Below, in pieces: positions 1 through 9,684 of a stretch of 37,659 nucleotides of DNA. The DNA lies in NCBI GenBank assembly GCA_016630905.1, contig WBMQ01000026.1:10001-47659 (forward strand), given 5' to 3'. This stretch comes from Capillidium heterosporum (taxonomy: Eukaryota > Entomophthoromycota > Entomophthoromycetes > Entomophthorales > Capillidiaceae). Every line of letters starts with the position of its first letter. Positions within the stretch are counted from its first letter, which is position 1. The position numbers were made by a program, and so were the translations under genes. The notes beneath the pieces were generated by a model. It worked only from the letters and a program-made list of their open reading frames with translations. It had not been told where the DNA came from and searched no databases.

Positions 1-731
1 TTCAAACTATTTACAGTATCGAAACTTTGGCCTCTAACCCAACATTATCTTCAACCCAATTCTCCAAACCTTATCCTAAACTTCACTTAAGTAGGCACAT
101 TCAACAAGTCTAAAGTTGAGTAGCGAACTAAATAAAGCCCATTTACTTTGAATATTACTTTTCACTTACTATTCCAACTACAATAAATGTTTCGTCAACT
201 ACTTCACAATAGCTTCTATTTTAAAAGAACTTGAGGCTCTTAACTTATAGCGTCACTATCCCAAATAGTGAATTTGAGTGTCATGTTGCTACAAGAGTTC
301 GAAGAAGATTTATGTTGAATTGATATAAATGCCATCGTTTGGAATTAAAATATGCTTTTATTTAGAAAAAAATTATACTCAGATATAAAGTATATATAAA
401 CAAAGGTGGTTTAGGTCAACTGTTCTGAATTAAGTGAGCAAAATTCACAATATTTTATAAGAAAAACATAGTAATTTAGTATTAGTGATGAATTTCATAT
501 AGAACAATATGGCTCTAAAGAATGGGAACTATTTTTTCCACAAATTTATGATCTCATTTTGAAAACTCAGGCTGCATTGCATGTGGCAAGTTATTTTTGT
601 ATCACTTCATTTTCTGTTTCCATCGTCCCATTTATTTATCTTCAAAATTTATGTTATCATAGTTGGCTACATCATTTCAGCTGGATTTTACATCATCGAA
701 ATTTAGGTCCTATTTATTTTTACAATGGTTA
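1..731 (+). mobile_element. IS630/Tc1-like DNA transposon, terminal 731 bp of a copy cut by the window edge
   Basis: This stretch is the reverse complement of 6026-6758 and looks almost base-for-base identical; the only difference I noticed is a 2-bp indel in an AT dinucleotide run. It ends at 731 (ACAATGGTTA) followed by TA at 732-733, the target dinucleotide typical of Tc1/mariner/IS630 elements. In the second copy the transposase 3' end lies about 900 bp from this terminus, so here the transposase would be on the plus strand just left of the window. The visible part is therefore only the transposase-distal non-coding arm and TIR. The short frame at 559-780 lies mostly in this arm and is not a gene. 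Confidence 0.8.
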
Positions 732-879
732 TAGCAAGTGGGATAGAAAAATTACTTTACTTCAAAATAATATATTGTAAATAACTAAATCTAGGATAAC
801 ATATAAGGTTTATTAATATACTTTATATATTAAATTCATAACCTATTCCAAGTTGAGTTAAGGAGCATTAGAAATTGGC

Positions 880-1465
880 TTACTTTGCTTTTTTGATGTA
901 CTCCGATTCCATCCCCACGAACTTGGTATGCCTACCTTTAGCAACTAGTTTGAGTTGGTCCTCTTCCCCCTTGTACAAATCAACTGAAGTGAATCCTAAG
1001 TTACTACCGATTTTTTCTAGCTTCGATACCTACAAATTACCCAGCATTTTAGAATATAAAATTGATGCTTATTTACTATTAATATAGTGTCCCCTTGCTT
1101 AACTGAACTAATGAAAGTTACATTCAAGTCAACTGAGGTTCCAACATGTACTACGCCAGCTTTTGAAGCTACAGCCATCGTCCCAGCGTCATCAATCAGG
1201 GAGCAAATTAATCCACCGTGCAATGTTCTTGCTAAGCTCTTGTTGTAGACGTTTAGTTGAGATTAAAGGATAACTTACTAAATGTTGGGATTCAACTACG
1301 AACTTAAGGATTACCTCACCGTCGTTGACTTCTATTATCTGTAGCTAAAGGTTGTTAATACGTTACCTAATTTTATAGATGTACCTTGGATACGAACTCC
1401 TCGTCGTAACATTTGGTCTTTACCGCTTTATTGCACAATGCTTTTATATATTTTAACTTGGACAT
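880..1465 (-). CDS. Acyl-CoA thioesterase, ACOT13/THEM2-like hotdog-fold protein (4 exons, 152 aa)
   Basis: Predicted to hydrolyse acyl-CoA thioesters to free acid and CoA. Exons on the minus strand: 1465-1385, 1344-1279, 1238-1077, 1029-880, separated by GT...AG introns of 40, 40 and 47 bp. All junctions keep frame and give 152 aa, close to the roughly 140 aa of animal ACOT13. The hotdog signature TLHGGLICSLIDDAGTMA spans residues 54-71, with HGG at 56-58 and the presumed general-base Asp at 65. Downstream, VDLNVTFISSVKQGD, then LGFTSVDLY and KGRHTKFVG, follow the ACOT13 strand order closely. The family's catalytic Asn (Asn50 in human) is Ser50 in this model, exactly at the exon 2/3 junction. 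I see no signal peptide. A minus-strand AATAAA lies at 814-809, about 65 nt past the stop. The start is the first in-frame ATG. Family assignment is confident; substrate is unknown. Confidence 0.88.
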
Positions 1466-2370
1466 CTTGAATTTCAAGTAATGTTTAGAAGATGTAAGGG
1501 CCTATATATTATGCATCCATGCTCTCTTTGGAAGCTAACCCTAAATGATAAATCAATAGGGGCAGTGTACCCCCAAAGAACCCAAAGCAAACATGAAAAT
1601 AATTTAGGTATGGCAAATATATTTACTACTAAAAGCAAATATTATGTGAGATACATATATTTGTTTACATCACAAGTATAAAGCTTGTATATGTTTATTG
1701 TACTTGAATCTTGAGCTTTTAAGCATAGCTAGTTTTATAATACTCGAAGTTCACTGGAACGCTATGATTGAGGTAGAAGGGGATTTAAATAAAACTAAAT
1801 GACGTTAGACTAGTTTCAGCATGGATATTATCTGTAAATTTTACGTATAGATAAAAGTACTTTAGACAAATCTATTTGGTAGGTGGTGTGGTAAAAATGG
1901 TTTATTTATTAGTAAATTTCTAACTAAATATACATTTAAAACAAGGATATTTAGTTGAGAGTTGATTGCTATGTGCTAATAAAAAGGATTGAAGCATGGT
2001 GAGTTACTATAATAGTACAAAGTTAATTTTCTAAAATGGATAACCTATTTACTCGTCCATATTATTGCGCTACAGTTTCAATTATAATACTGGATTGGGT
2101 AGTTATTTAGGATTTATGAATTGAAGCGTTATTTCTACTTTTGTACCTGAATAGAATTAGCTTGATGTACAAAAACCTAGTTGATCAAGCTGATGGGAGT
2201 ATCAATTAAATCAAAACCAATATTTACCCCAGCCTATTCATACCACCCCAAAGTCTATAAAAGGCTGAGCTAAGAGTTAACGACTTTGCCGATTTGATAA
2301 AGAAAAGTTCTGGCCTAAAGTTTATATATGTACTAGCTAAAAATAAAGGGGTGGCTAAAGATTACTTCTA
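1466..2370. other. No recognisable intact gene; possible coding relic at the right end
   Basis: AT-rich, with stop codons frequent in all frames. The 66-codon frame at 1481-1681 has no recognisable motif and I do not call it a gene. At about 2260-2370 a plus-strand frame reads ELRVNDFADLIKKSSGLKF, which has a protein-like composition, and it stops where an LTR has inserted. This may be an exon of a decayed host gene continuing beyond 3302. Confidence 0.4.
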
Positions 2371-2375
2371 TTGAT

Positions 2376-3296
2376 TGTAACAACCCTGGTTGTTACAATT
2401 TCTAGTATGAGGTCATCAACCGATTTTCTTTGTACACCACACTATTTTTTTCTCCTACTAATCTTCGATTTTTCCACTTTCCATTTATATCTAGTTTCGA
2501 ACAGAAATCTGTTCTACTTATTAGATATTCTTGACTATTTTTCCATATTTTTAGTTTTAGCTATATGTTATAATCTTAGTGATTACTAGCATAGTATTTT
2601 GATATTGTAATTCTGATAATCAGCAAGTATTGCTAAGATTCTGAAAGGATATTTCAACTTCTAAGATGCTACTAAAATCTGGCATCTTAAAAATGTTCCA
2701 CTTTGCTATTTCATAACTGTTGCTTATCCCACTTCCTATTTATAGCTATTATAATAGCCTGATTTCGTTTATTAGTTTTGAATAAAGTCTTGTCTCTTTA
2801 CTTATATCCTTGTTTCAGCATAGTATTTCTATATGGTCTAATCCCCCTGTCCTCTCTACCTCTTATTATCTGTTAACAATCCTTGCAACCCTTAGATCTC
2901 ACTTCCTTTGGGCGATTAATATTGCTAATACCATCAGCCCTTTCGAGCCAACGTTAGCCTATCAGCCTACTCCTACCTTTGATCCTAATATGGTGGCACC
3001 GGCTGTTTCCCAACCTTCTCCTGATAGGTCCCTTCCGGTCCAGCCCCAGTCTGCATTGAAGCCTTCGTATGTTCCCTCTATCCCCTCCTGGAACTGAGAC
3101 GTGACTACTATCGTGTGGGCGCTCCTTATAGTGTACTTCCTCTACTTGGCTATCCGACCTGCCCTCCAGAGAATCCAGTCCTTCATTACCAATGCAGTGG
3201 TGGGCGTTAGTTTCGCTTTCCTCGCCCACCACGTCACTAGTTTGCAATATGATGCCATCATTAGTTGAATTCAGTGGTATTTTCCTGGACCTTATA
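2376..3296 (+). mobile_element. Solo LTR, family C (long variant), with perfect 5-bp TSD
   Basis: A 921-bp element running from TGTAACAACCCTGG to GGACCTTATA (consensus end CCTTACA). It is flanked by the duplication TTGAT at 2371-2375 and 3297-3301, which shows a complete insertion. The 5' end holds a short inverted repeat, TGTAACAACC...GGTTGTTACA. Related copies lie at 23120-24162 (long variant) and 8885-9539, 19684-20339, 21259-21991 and 25801-26587 (short variants). The 3' third (about 2810-3296) contains a mostly open coding-like frame that resembles, at the amino-acid level, the 3' end of the copy at 8885-9539. That frame is broken (about two interruptions). No internal region remains, so this is a fossil left by LTR-LTR recombination. 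It is the least AT-decayed C copy in the window. Confidence 0.85.
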
Positions 3297-3301
3297 TTGA
3301 T

Positions 3302-3800
3302 GACATATATATAGAAGTGGATGTACCTGCTGATTTTTATTAGTCATTTAGTTTTAGGCCAATCTCAAATCCTATATCTACTTTAATTGGCAATAAAGCC
3401 ACATTACATATCTTTGAAAACGGAACTACTCTTGCTATTTGATTTGCTTTAATTTAGATGTACCTGGGGCTTAAATAAAAAGGAAAAGCAAGGTTATGTA
3501 CCACAGTTGGAATGTATTTGAAATCACCATTTAACCTCAACTTTATAGATTTAGCTGTAGTAGTTGACTATGTGGCAAATTGAGTAAATGCAGGCTTGGT
3601 GTACGAGAATTTTTTGAAATGTATGAGTGGTTTTGAATAATTATAAAGTGGATGAAATTGAGATCTAAAGATAAAAAGCGCGTTGCAGACAACTACTTTG
3701 ACGCCGACACCTACATTTCAGTACTTGAATAGCTGTATTAGGCGACAATAAATGCTACAAGGATGTATGAACTAACTGCCTTCAGCCTGCTAACTTATAT
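3302..3800 (+). pseudogene. Possible decayed host coding sequence, unrecognised
   Basis: Just right of the solo LTR, plus-strand frames read DDIYIEVDVPADFY, then NKATLHIFENGTTLAI, and further on FNLNFIDLAVVVDYVAN, each bounded by stop codons or frame changes. Composition looks protein-like rather than random, and a similar protein-like stretch ends on the left side of the LTR at about 2370. I recognise no family. It may be an old gene split by the insertion, or chance. Low confidence. Confidence 0.25.
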
Positions 3801-4011
3801 AGAGCTTAAATTTATGTCATGTTGTTTATATTAGTGTAAAGAAATATATAAATTATTTATGCAAAATTTTTTGTATATATTGTAAATCTGGATTTTCATT
3901 TATAAAGCAGACTTAAGTTGACACAGCTGTTATTTATCAAAACTAAAACTTATATTTTAACACCACTATTCCAACTGATTTATTGCCTCAATAGGCAAAT
4001 ATACGTATAAG
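3801..4011. other. AT-rich intergenic, nothing recognised
   Basis: No frame, repeat copy or RNA gene is apparent in this stretch. Confidence 0.5.
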
Positions 4012-4362
4012 ATGACTATAATTGTCTACGATACATTTATAATGGTAAATTTAACTGGATTGCCCAAAGTGTTGGCTAAAACACATCTAAATGAACTCTA
4101 GTAGCTATTAGAGAGGAAGAAAGGTCAAAATCTTCATTTCGATATAGACATGGCTATTGGAAAATATTTTTTCGATAAGTGAAGTTGCCCAGTCCCAAGA
4201 GGATAAAAGGCTGGAAAAGCTGGATAGGTTAGTACTACTTGGGAAATCAGCAAAGTTGAAGAAATATTCAATGACCCTAAATTAACAAAGGATCTTGGTT
4301 TTCTCATCAGAAAAATTAACTCAATATACAACTCTAACTACCTAAACTGGAGCTATTTGTAG
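4012..4362 (+). pseudogene. Broken reading frame of 117 codons, unrecognised product
   Basis: A single plus-strand frame starts at an ATG (MTIIVYDTFIMVNLTGLP...) and ends with a stop at 4360-4362, but contains about five internal stops. Between them it reads like protein: HFDIDMAIGKYFFDK, then ISKVEEIFNDPKLTKDLGF and RKINSIYNSNYLNW. Keeping one frame over 351 bp argues for a recently inactivated gene or an intron-containing one with unrecognised splice sites. It is convergent with the methyltransferase at 4476-5598, with the two ends 113 bp apart. No family recognised. Confidence 0.35.
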
Positions 4363-4475
4363 ATTAAATGTTTAGGTAAAATTATGTTTATTGGATTATT
4401 TTCCGTATCTTATCGATACTATTATAATATACAATTATATGCGAAGGAAAAATAAGTAGAAAAGTAGTATCTATT

Positions 4476-5598
4476 CTAAATCCGTTTGAAAACGACAAGA
4501 CGGCAATTGAGGTCGATGTCGGTGTAGTTGCTACATAAAATGTTGATAAACTCTTTGGCAAAATCCTCCGACTCCTCGTCACTCTCCAAGAAGTTAGAAA
4601 GCTTCAAATTGTGAACAATTGTCTGGTAAGCAGTCGAATAGAATCCTTGTGAATCGAAAGGAACTTTGGCTTGAGGTAAGTACTCACTGTAGACAACCTC
4701 TAGCTTATCGTTGATACCCTCAATATCATGGTCCACCTCATCATCGGAACGCCAGTACACTGGTAAATTCATGTTTAAGAAGTGTTTGGGGTCGTAGCCC
4801 TTAAGTTTTAGAAACTTTTGCCACTTCTCGTTGACGTAGTGGGTGATTTGCGAGAAGTCGACTAGGTTGATGGTCAGCATGCCACCAACCTTGAGTTCAG
4901 TTGCTCGCAACTCTAGAAAAGTGGATAAAAGTTTGGAAGCTAGGGTGCGGTACTGTAGGGCTTCCTCTTGAGTGACACAGTCGTTCTTGGGTATGATGGT
5001 CTTGGACAGAGGTACCGACTTGGGAAGCCAATGTAAACTGAAGAAAGAGGTTGCAAAGTCAACAGATCCCTTGGGCATAACTCGTTTGTAGAATGAGGAT
5101 CCGACGATGTAGGTGCTTATATCTAACAGATCCTTTTCCGAAGCTTCATTGAGTGTGTTATAAGAGATAGCTGGATTATTCAGGCATTTGTGGACCTGGT
5201 TGAAGTCATTGGTCGGTAAATCATTCAAATAAACGTTGAAGGCAGGTTTGGGCTTTTTGAACTCCAGTTCCGAAAGCAGTTTCTTGAATAGTAGGATCGT
5301 GTTGTAGCCATGGCTACAGCCATAATCCGCCAAAGTGATGTCTGATCCATCGCCTTTGAACACTTGTTTGGATATATCTAAGAGATTTCAGTATAAGTTG
5401 GTAATAAACAGTTTACCTAGCTCTTTGATAATGGAATAGGCCATCATGTTTTTGGATCTCTGATGGTTGGAGTGGTCATTGTAATCAACCATAGGCTTGG
5501 CCTCTAAATTTTAGTAAGATGCGTCGTAGTATATGTTTACCTGATTTGTCTTCACTATGAGCAGGTTGAGAATTCTTTTTAATTATAGATACACGCAT
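4476..5598 (-). CDS. SABATH-family SAM-dependent carboxyl methyltransferase (3 exons, 348 aa)
   Basis: Predicted to transfer the methyl of S-adenosylmethionine to a small-molecule carboxylate (plant members make methyl salicylate, jasmonate and farnesoate; some methylate ring nitrogens). Exons on the minus strand: 5598-5541, 5503-5417, 5377-4476, with GT...AG introns of 37 and 39 bp, all in frame. The 348 aa fit the family's usual 340-390. N-terminal DYNDHSNHQ (26-34) matches the SABATH Y.xNS..Q element. LADYGCSHGYNT (64-75) is SAM motif I. GSSFYKRVMP (141-150) and SFFSLHWLP (159-167) match the hallmark GSFYxRLFP and SSYSLHWLS blocks. I see no signal peptide or membrane segment. A minus-strand AATAAA lies at 4392-4387. 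Codon use resembles the thioesterase and SDR genes. Family is certain in my reading; the substrate cannot be told. Confidence 0.92.
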
Positions 5599-5729
5599 GG
5601 TAAAAGTTATTTTGACAAAATATTTTAACTTGGCTAGAATTTATAAAGCTTAGATTAACTTTCTCCTAGCCTTATATAGCCATATACTGCACTCATATTT
5701 ATTTGTATCTTTAGGTTTAAGTTAGGTTA

Positions 5730-5954
5730 GTTGAATAAAGCATTTTAAAAAGATTCATAGCCGGTAGTTTGCAGGAATTGAAAGTTTGAAGTGTTTTATT
5801 TGTTACAAAGAAACCGCTCCATATATATTAGCCAGCCTACAACACGATAAACATGACACGTCCTATGCTGAAGGACTCACCAAGTTCGGCTAAACTCACT
5901 CAACTGAAAGTCCGAGCCAATGACCAGACACTCAACGAGATTGACCAACCAACA
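5730..5954 (+). mobile_element. Truncated LTR fragment, family B (3' end)
   Basis: The stretch ending GACCAACCAACA at 5954 matches the 3' portions of the B-family LTRs at 22263-22918 and 24790-25690, and the reverse complement of 11102-11734. The shared block is recognisable from about 5840 (AGCCAGCCTACAACACGATA) and more weakly from 5730. The 5' part is missing, and the methyltransferase gene occupies the sequence to the left. No TSD can be assigned. Confidence 0.6.
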
Positions 5955-6025
5955 TTTAGAGATGCAAAATTTATTGATTTAGGGGTAAAATATAGTGTAA
6001 TTTCAAATAAGCAGCTTTATTAGTA

Positions 6026-8557
6026 TAACCATTGTAAAAATAAATAGGACCTAAATTTCGATGATGTAAAATCCAGCTGAAATGATGTAGCCAACTATGA
6101 TATAACATAAATTTTGAAGATAAATAAATGGGACGATGGAAACAGAAAATGAAGTGATACAAAAATAACTTGCCACATGCAATGCAGCCTGAGTTTTCAA
6201 AATGAGATCATAAATTTGTGGAAAAAATAGTTCCCATTCTTTAGAGCCATATTGTTCTATATGAAATTCATCACTAATACTAAATTACTATGTTTTTCTT
6301 ATAAAATATTGTGAATTTTGCTCACTTAATTCAGAACAGTTGACCTAAACCACCTTTGTTTATATATACTTTATATCTGAGTATAATTTTTTTCTAAATA
6401 AAAGCATATTTTAATTCCAAACGATGGCATTTATATCAATTCAACATAAATCTTCTTCGAACTCTTGTAGCAACATGACACTCAAATTCACTATTTGGGA
6501 TAGTGACGCTATAAGTTAAGAGCCTCAAGTTCTTTTAAAATAGAAGCTATTGTGAAGTAGTTGACGAAACATTTATTGTAGTTGGAATAGTAAGTGAAAA
6601 GTAATATTCAAAGTAAATGGGCTTTATTTAGTTCGCTACTCAACTTTAGACTTGTTGAATGTGCCTACTTAAGTGAAGTTTAGGATAAGGTTTGGAGAAT
6701 TGGGTTGAAGATAATGTTGGGTTAGAGGCCAAAGTTTCGATACTGTAAATAGTTTGAATTAGTTGGTGTAGGTTAAGAACCACTTTAGTTCTATCGTGTT
6801 GGTAAAGCTTATAAAGGGTTATTTGAAATAATAGTCAGTAATGGATTAGACTATATTTAGTTGAAATTTAAAAGTGGAGTACAGACTTCAATTTGAATAC
6901 GAAAATAGATGTAATAAATTTAAGATAGAATGTTGCCGGTTATAGCTTGCTTATCAAGGCAGGCTTGTTGATAAGACTCTGTTTTAAAGATCCAATTAGT
7001 AACGTTATTGCTAGTTACATGTTCACGAAACCCTTCGTGGATGGCTAAATTGAACTCAGGCCTAGTTCTAAATGGAGCATCAGCGACATAGCCCTTCACT
7101 GAATTGAATAAATGTTCAACGGGATTCAAAAATGGAGAAAATGGGGGTAAGAAAAGGTATTTGATATCCTTTTTTTAAATGCTCGGAGTAGGTCACCTTC
7201 TTTGAATGCTCTTATATGTATTGAAGCATTGTCGAGAATAATCAATCTACCTATAAAAAAGTTGATGTTCTCCATGAAAAATTCGTAAACTTGGACATAT
7301 GTATTGGATTTTACGCCGGCACCACTTTCGTTGATATACTTTGCTACATGTTCACCTGGCTGGGATATTCCAGCTATTACATTTATCGCTTTAACCTTTT
7401 GTTATTTACGTGCCAAAGCTTTATTGCCTGCTGGTGCCCAACCATGATTACATGTTAAATCCATATTGAAGCTCGACTCATCCATATAAAACTTCTTCCT
7501 ACCTTGAAAATTATTTAAAGCCGAAATGTGATTTTTCCTAATATAAGAGTTGAGAAGCTATAATATGGTAAAGGTACCTCTTTATTACTGTACTTGGTTT
7601 ATTCCAATGCACTGGAATTTTGATTGTAACTTTCCAAGTGTATTTAGCACTTTTCAAGCTATTTGATAATGTCTTTTCACAAACATCAACATTTGCTACC
7701 TTACTTAAAATATTCTTCAAAGTTTTGAGTTTTGTAGTAGACTTCATCTCCAATATATACAAGCAGTATCTAATGCCTTCGTCGGTCAACACCCTCGCCT
7801 TGTTGTAGTTTTCCAGATCGATCTACTATTCTGAATATAGTTGATAAGGCAATATTGTTGTATTTAGCTCGAAGGTCATTGATCTTGAACTTTTTTGAAT
7901 GATAGTCCTGAACTAACATCATCCAAATGATGCTTGACACCATCTCCCTCCTCACTCCCACTCATAAAGCTATTGGTGAATTTAGGATTTTTGTAATAGT
8001 GATTTATACCACTCAACGTATTTTCGATGGCCTTCTTCTTCTAAATATCGATACTATCCTGTTGAAGCTTCTCCATTTCAGTATCGTTTTCATTGAGTTT
8101 GGCTTTATAGTCAAGTAACTTCAAGTTGAGCTCATCTTTATTGAAGTTTAAATCCAAACATCCTTCAGGAAGGATTTCACTATCCTTTCCGTACATTAAC
8201 TTAGTGTTGCTGTTATTTGGACTTAAAGGTTCGTTGTTATTGATATCTATTGATGAAATTATATATATTGGTTGAGCTCTCCTTTATCGCAGTTTATAAA
8301 ATTTCAAAATTTAAAGTATTTTGCTCTAGCAAGTCTTTATATTTGAAAATGGGAACTATTTTTCCCAAAATTTATGATCTCATTCTTCAATTTCAACCTG
8401 AATTGCAGACTATGATTTAATTCTAGAACACTTCGTTTTCTCTACACTGTCCCATTTTTACATTCCAAAAGTTGGCGTCTAATTACAACATGTTAGATTC
8501 AAATATTATATATAAATTGGATTTCTAAAACAACTCCATTTATTTTTACAACGTTTA
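6026..8557 (-). mobile_element. IS630/Tc1-like DNA transposon, 2.5 kb, with TA target duplication
   Basis: The element is bounded by TIRs beginning TAACCATTGTAAAAATAAAT at 6026 and, inverted, ending ATTTTTACAACGTTTA at 8557, with TA on both sides (6024-6025, 8558-8559). The TIRs are recognisable over about 210 bp (6026-6240 and about 8345-8557) but clearly diverged from each other. The transposase is on the minus strand (6920-8280). The arm 6026-6758 is nearly identical, inverted, to 1-731, so two copies face each other across about 5.3 kb containing the thioesterase and methyltransferase. Unlike the LTRs it shows no strong AT-ward decay. Confidence 0.82.
6920..8280 (-). pseudogene. IS630/Tc1-superfamily DDE transposase, decayed, one intron
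   Basis: Read on the minus strand, the order is: N-terminal charged region (about 8280-7990), helix-turn-helix part with IIWMMLVQDYHSKKFKI (about 7950-7800), second HTH-like part LTDEGIRYCLYILEMKS (about 7790-7580), then the DDE core. First catalytic Asp is in FYMDESSFNMD (about 7490-7460), second in LIILDNASIH (about 7245-7215), and the final acid is Glu in NPVEHLFNSVKGY (7129-7090). A GT...AG intron near 7578-7535 joins VIKR to KNHISALNN in frame. The gene carries about four lesions: a stop after KALARK, a shift before NPVEHLF (in a poly-A run), one near LTDEG, and stop/shift changes in the N-terminal part. It cannot make full-length transposase as it stands. The D...D...E order and TA target agree on the superfamily. 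Confidence 0.8.
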
Positions 8558-8559
8558 TA

Positions 8560-8884
8560 ATCCAGAATCTATTTATATATAAGGTGAAGCACTATTAAAC
8601 TGAGTAATTAAGTAGTATTAAACTTATAGAACATTTTCCTATTAAATATTAAATATGCTATTAGTTGAGTAATTAGCTCATTTACAAATTATGTATTGTT
8701 CTACATATAAAACTGAGTAACTACATATTTACCGATAAATTATTTCTTGATTCTAATGATAGCTGCAACGACAATTTTTTAGGATTGAGGGGATGATCAA
8801 TATCCAGTAGAAATATACTTATGAGAGAAAGTGCCTTCAAATCAATACTTAGTTTATGAATCAGCTGGTGAGAGTTCAGAGCAA
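8560..8884. other. AT-rich spacer, no gene seen
   Basis: Lies between the TA duplication of the IS630/Tc1 element and a solo LTR. A minus-strand frame (8721-9083) runs out of the LTR into this stretch, but its part here has no recognisable motif. Confidence 0.5.
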
Positions 8885-9539
8885 TGTAAGGTCCAAGGGG
8901 GTGCCGTTGGATCCAACTAATGATAGTGTCATAATGGGAACGTATGACATGAGAGGTCGGAACAGTAGAACCAATGCCGACCACGGCATTGGTAATATGA
9001 ATCACCCAAAGGAGGTAAGTCCAAAGGGAAGCGAAGAAAGTTTGAGCGGAGTGAGCTAAGAGGGTATAGAAGTCGAACCACATATTCGCACGATCTAATA
9101 ACTAAAAGGCTGACCAGGAACAATACTTTATTTGTAGACAAAACAGATCAGGCTGTCAGAGACAGTTATAGCAAGGAAAACAGATCAGGCTATTATAACA
9201 GCTATAATTGATGGTTAAGATCAAGAGGTAGGTAACAGTTATTTAGAAAATAGCAAGGTGGAATATTATTAAGATACCAGTTTTTAGTAGTATCTTAGGG
9301 GTTTAAATACCCTTTTGGTATCTTGGCAATATTTGTTGGGGGTTACTAATATATAGCCAAAACTAAGGATATGGAAAATCGTCAAGAATATCTAATAAGT
9401 AGAACAGATTTCTGTTCGAAACTAGATATAAATGGAAAGTGGAAACATTGAAGATTAGTAAGGGAAAAAATAGTGTGGTGTACAAAGAGAATCGATCAAT
9501 GACCTCATATTAGGAATTGTAACAATCAGGGTTGTTACA
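8885..9539 (-). mobile_element. Solo LTR, family C (short variant)
   Basis: A 655-bp element in reverse orientation: on the minus strand it starts TGTAACAACCCTGATTGTTACA at 9539 and ends GGACCTTACA at 8885. Flanks AGCAA (8880-8884) and AGTAA (9540-9544) look like a TSD with one C/T difference. The last about 200 bp of the LTR (9083-8887 on the minus strand) is an open coding-like frame containing ITNAVVGIGSTVPTSHV and IISWIQRHPLGPYI. An AATAAA lies upstream of that frame, inside the LTR. It is a fossil with no internal region, and less AT-decayed than most C copies. Confidence 0.82.
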
Positions 9540-9684
9540 AGTAATATCAACATCAACAAGATAGTTTTATAAAGGTAGCATAGCGTGATCGACTTTAACC
9601 TACATAAAGGGTTAAAATAGAAATCAAAAAGGATATAAGCTGTTAGATATCATCAAGCTTCATTTAAAATAAACGGAAAATACA

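Noticed and set aside
559-780. 73-codon frame at the left edge and its mirror at 5971-6162
   Set aside because: Both lie in the inverted transposon arm; the sequence is the terminal repeat, with no protein family signal.
7620-8118. Plus-strand frames over the IS630/Tc1 element
   Set aside because: They are antisense to the transposase, whose motifs are clear on the minus strand.
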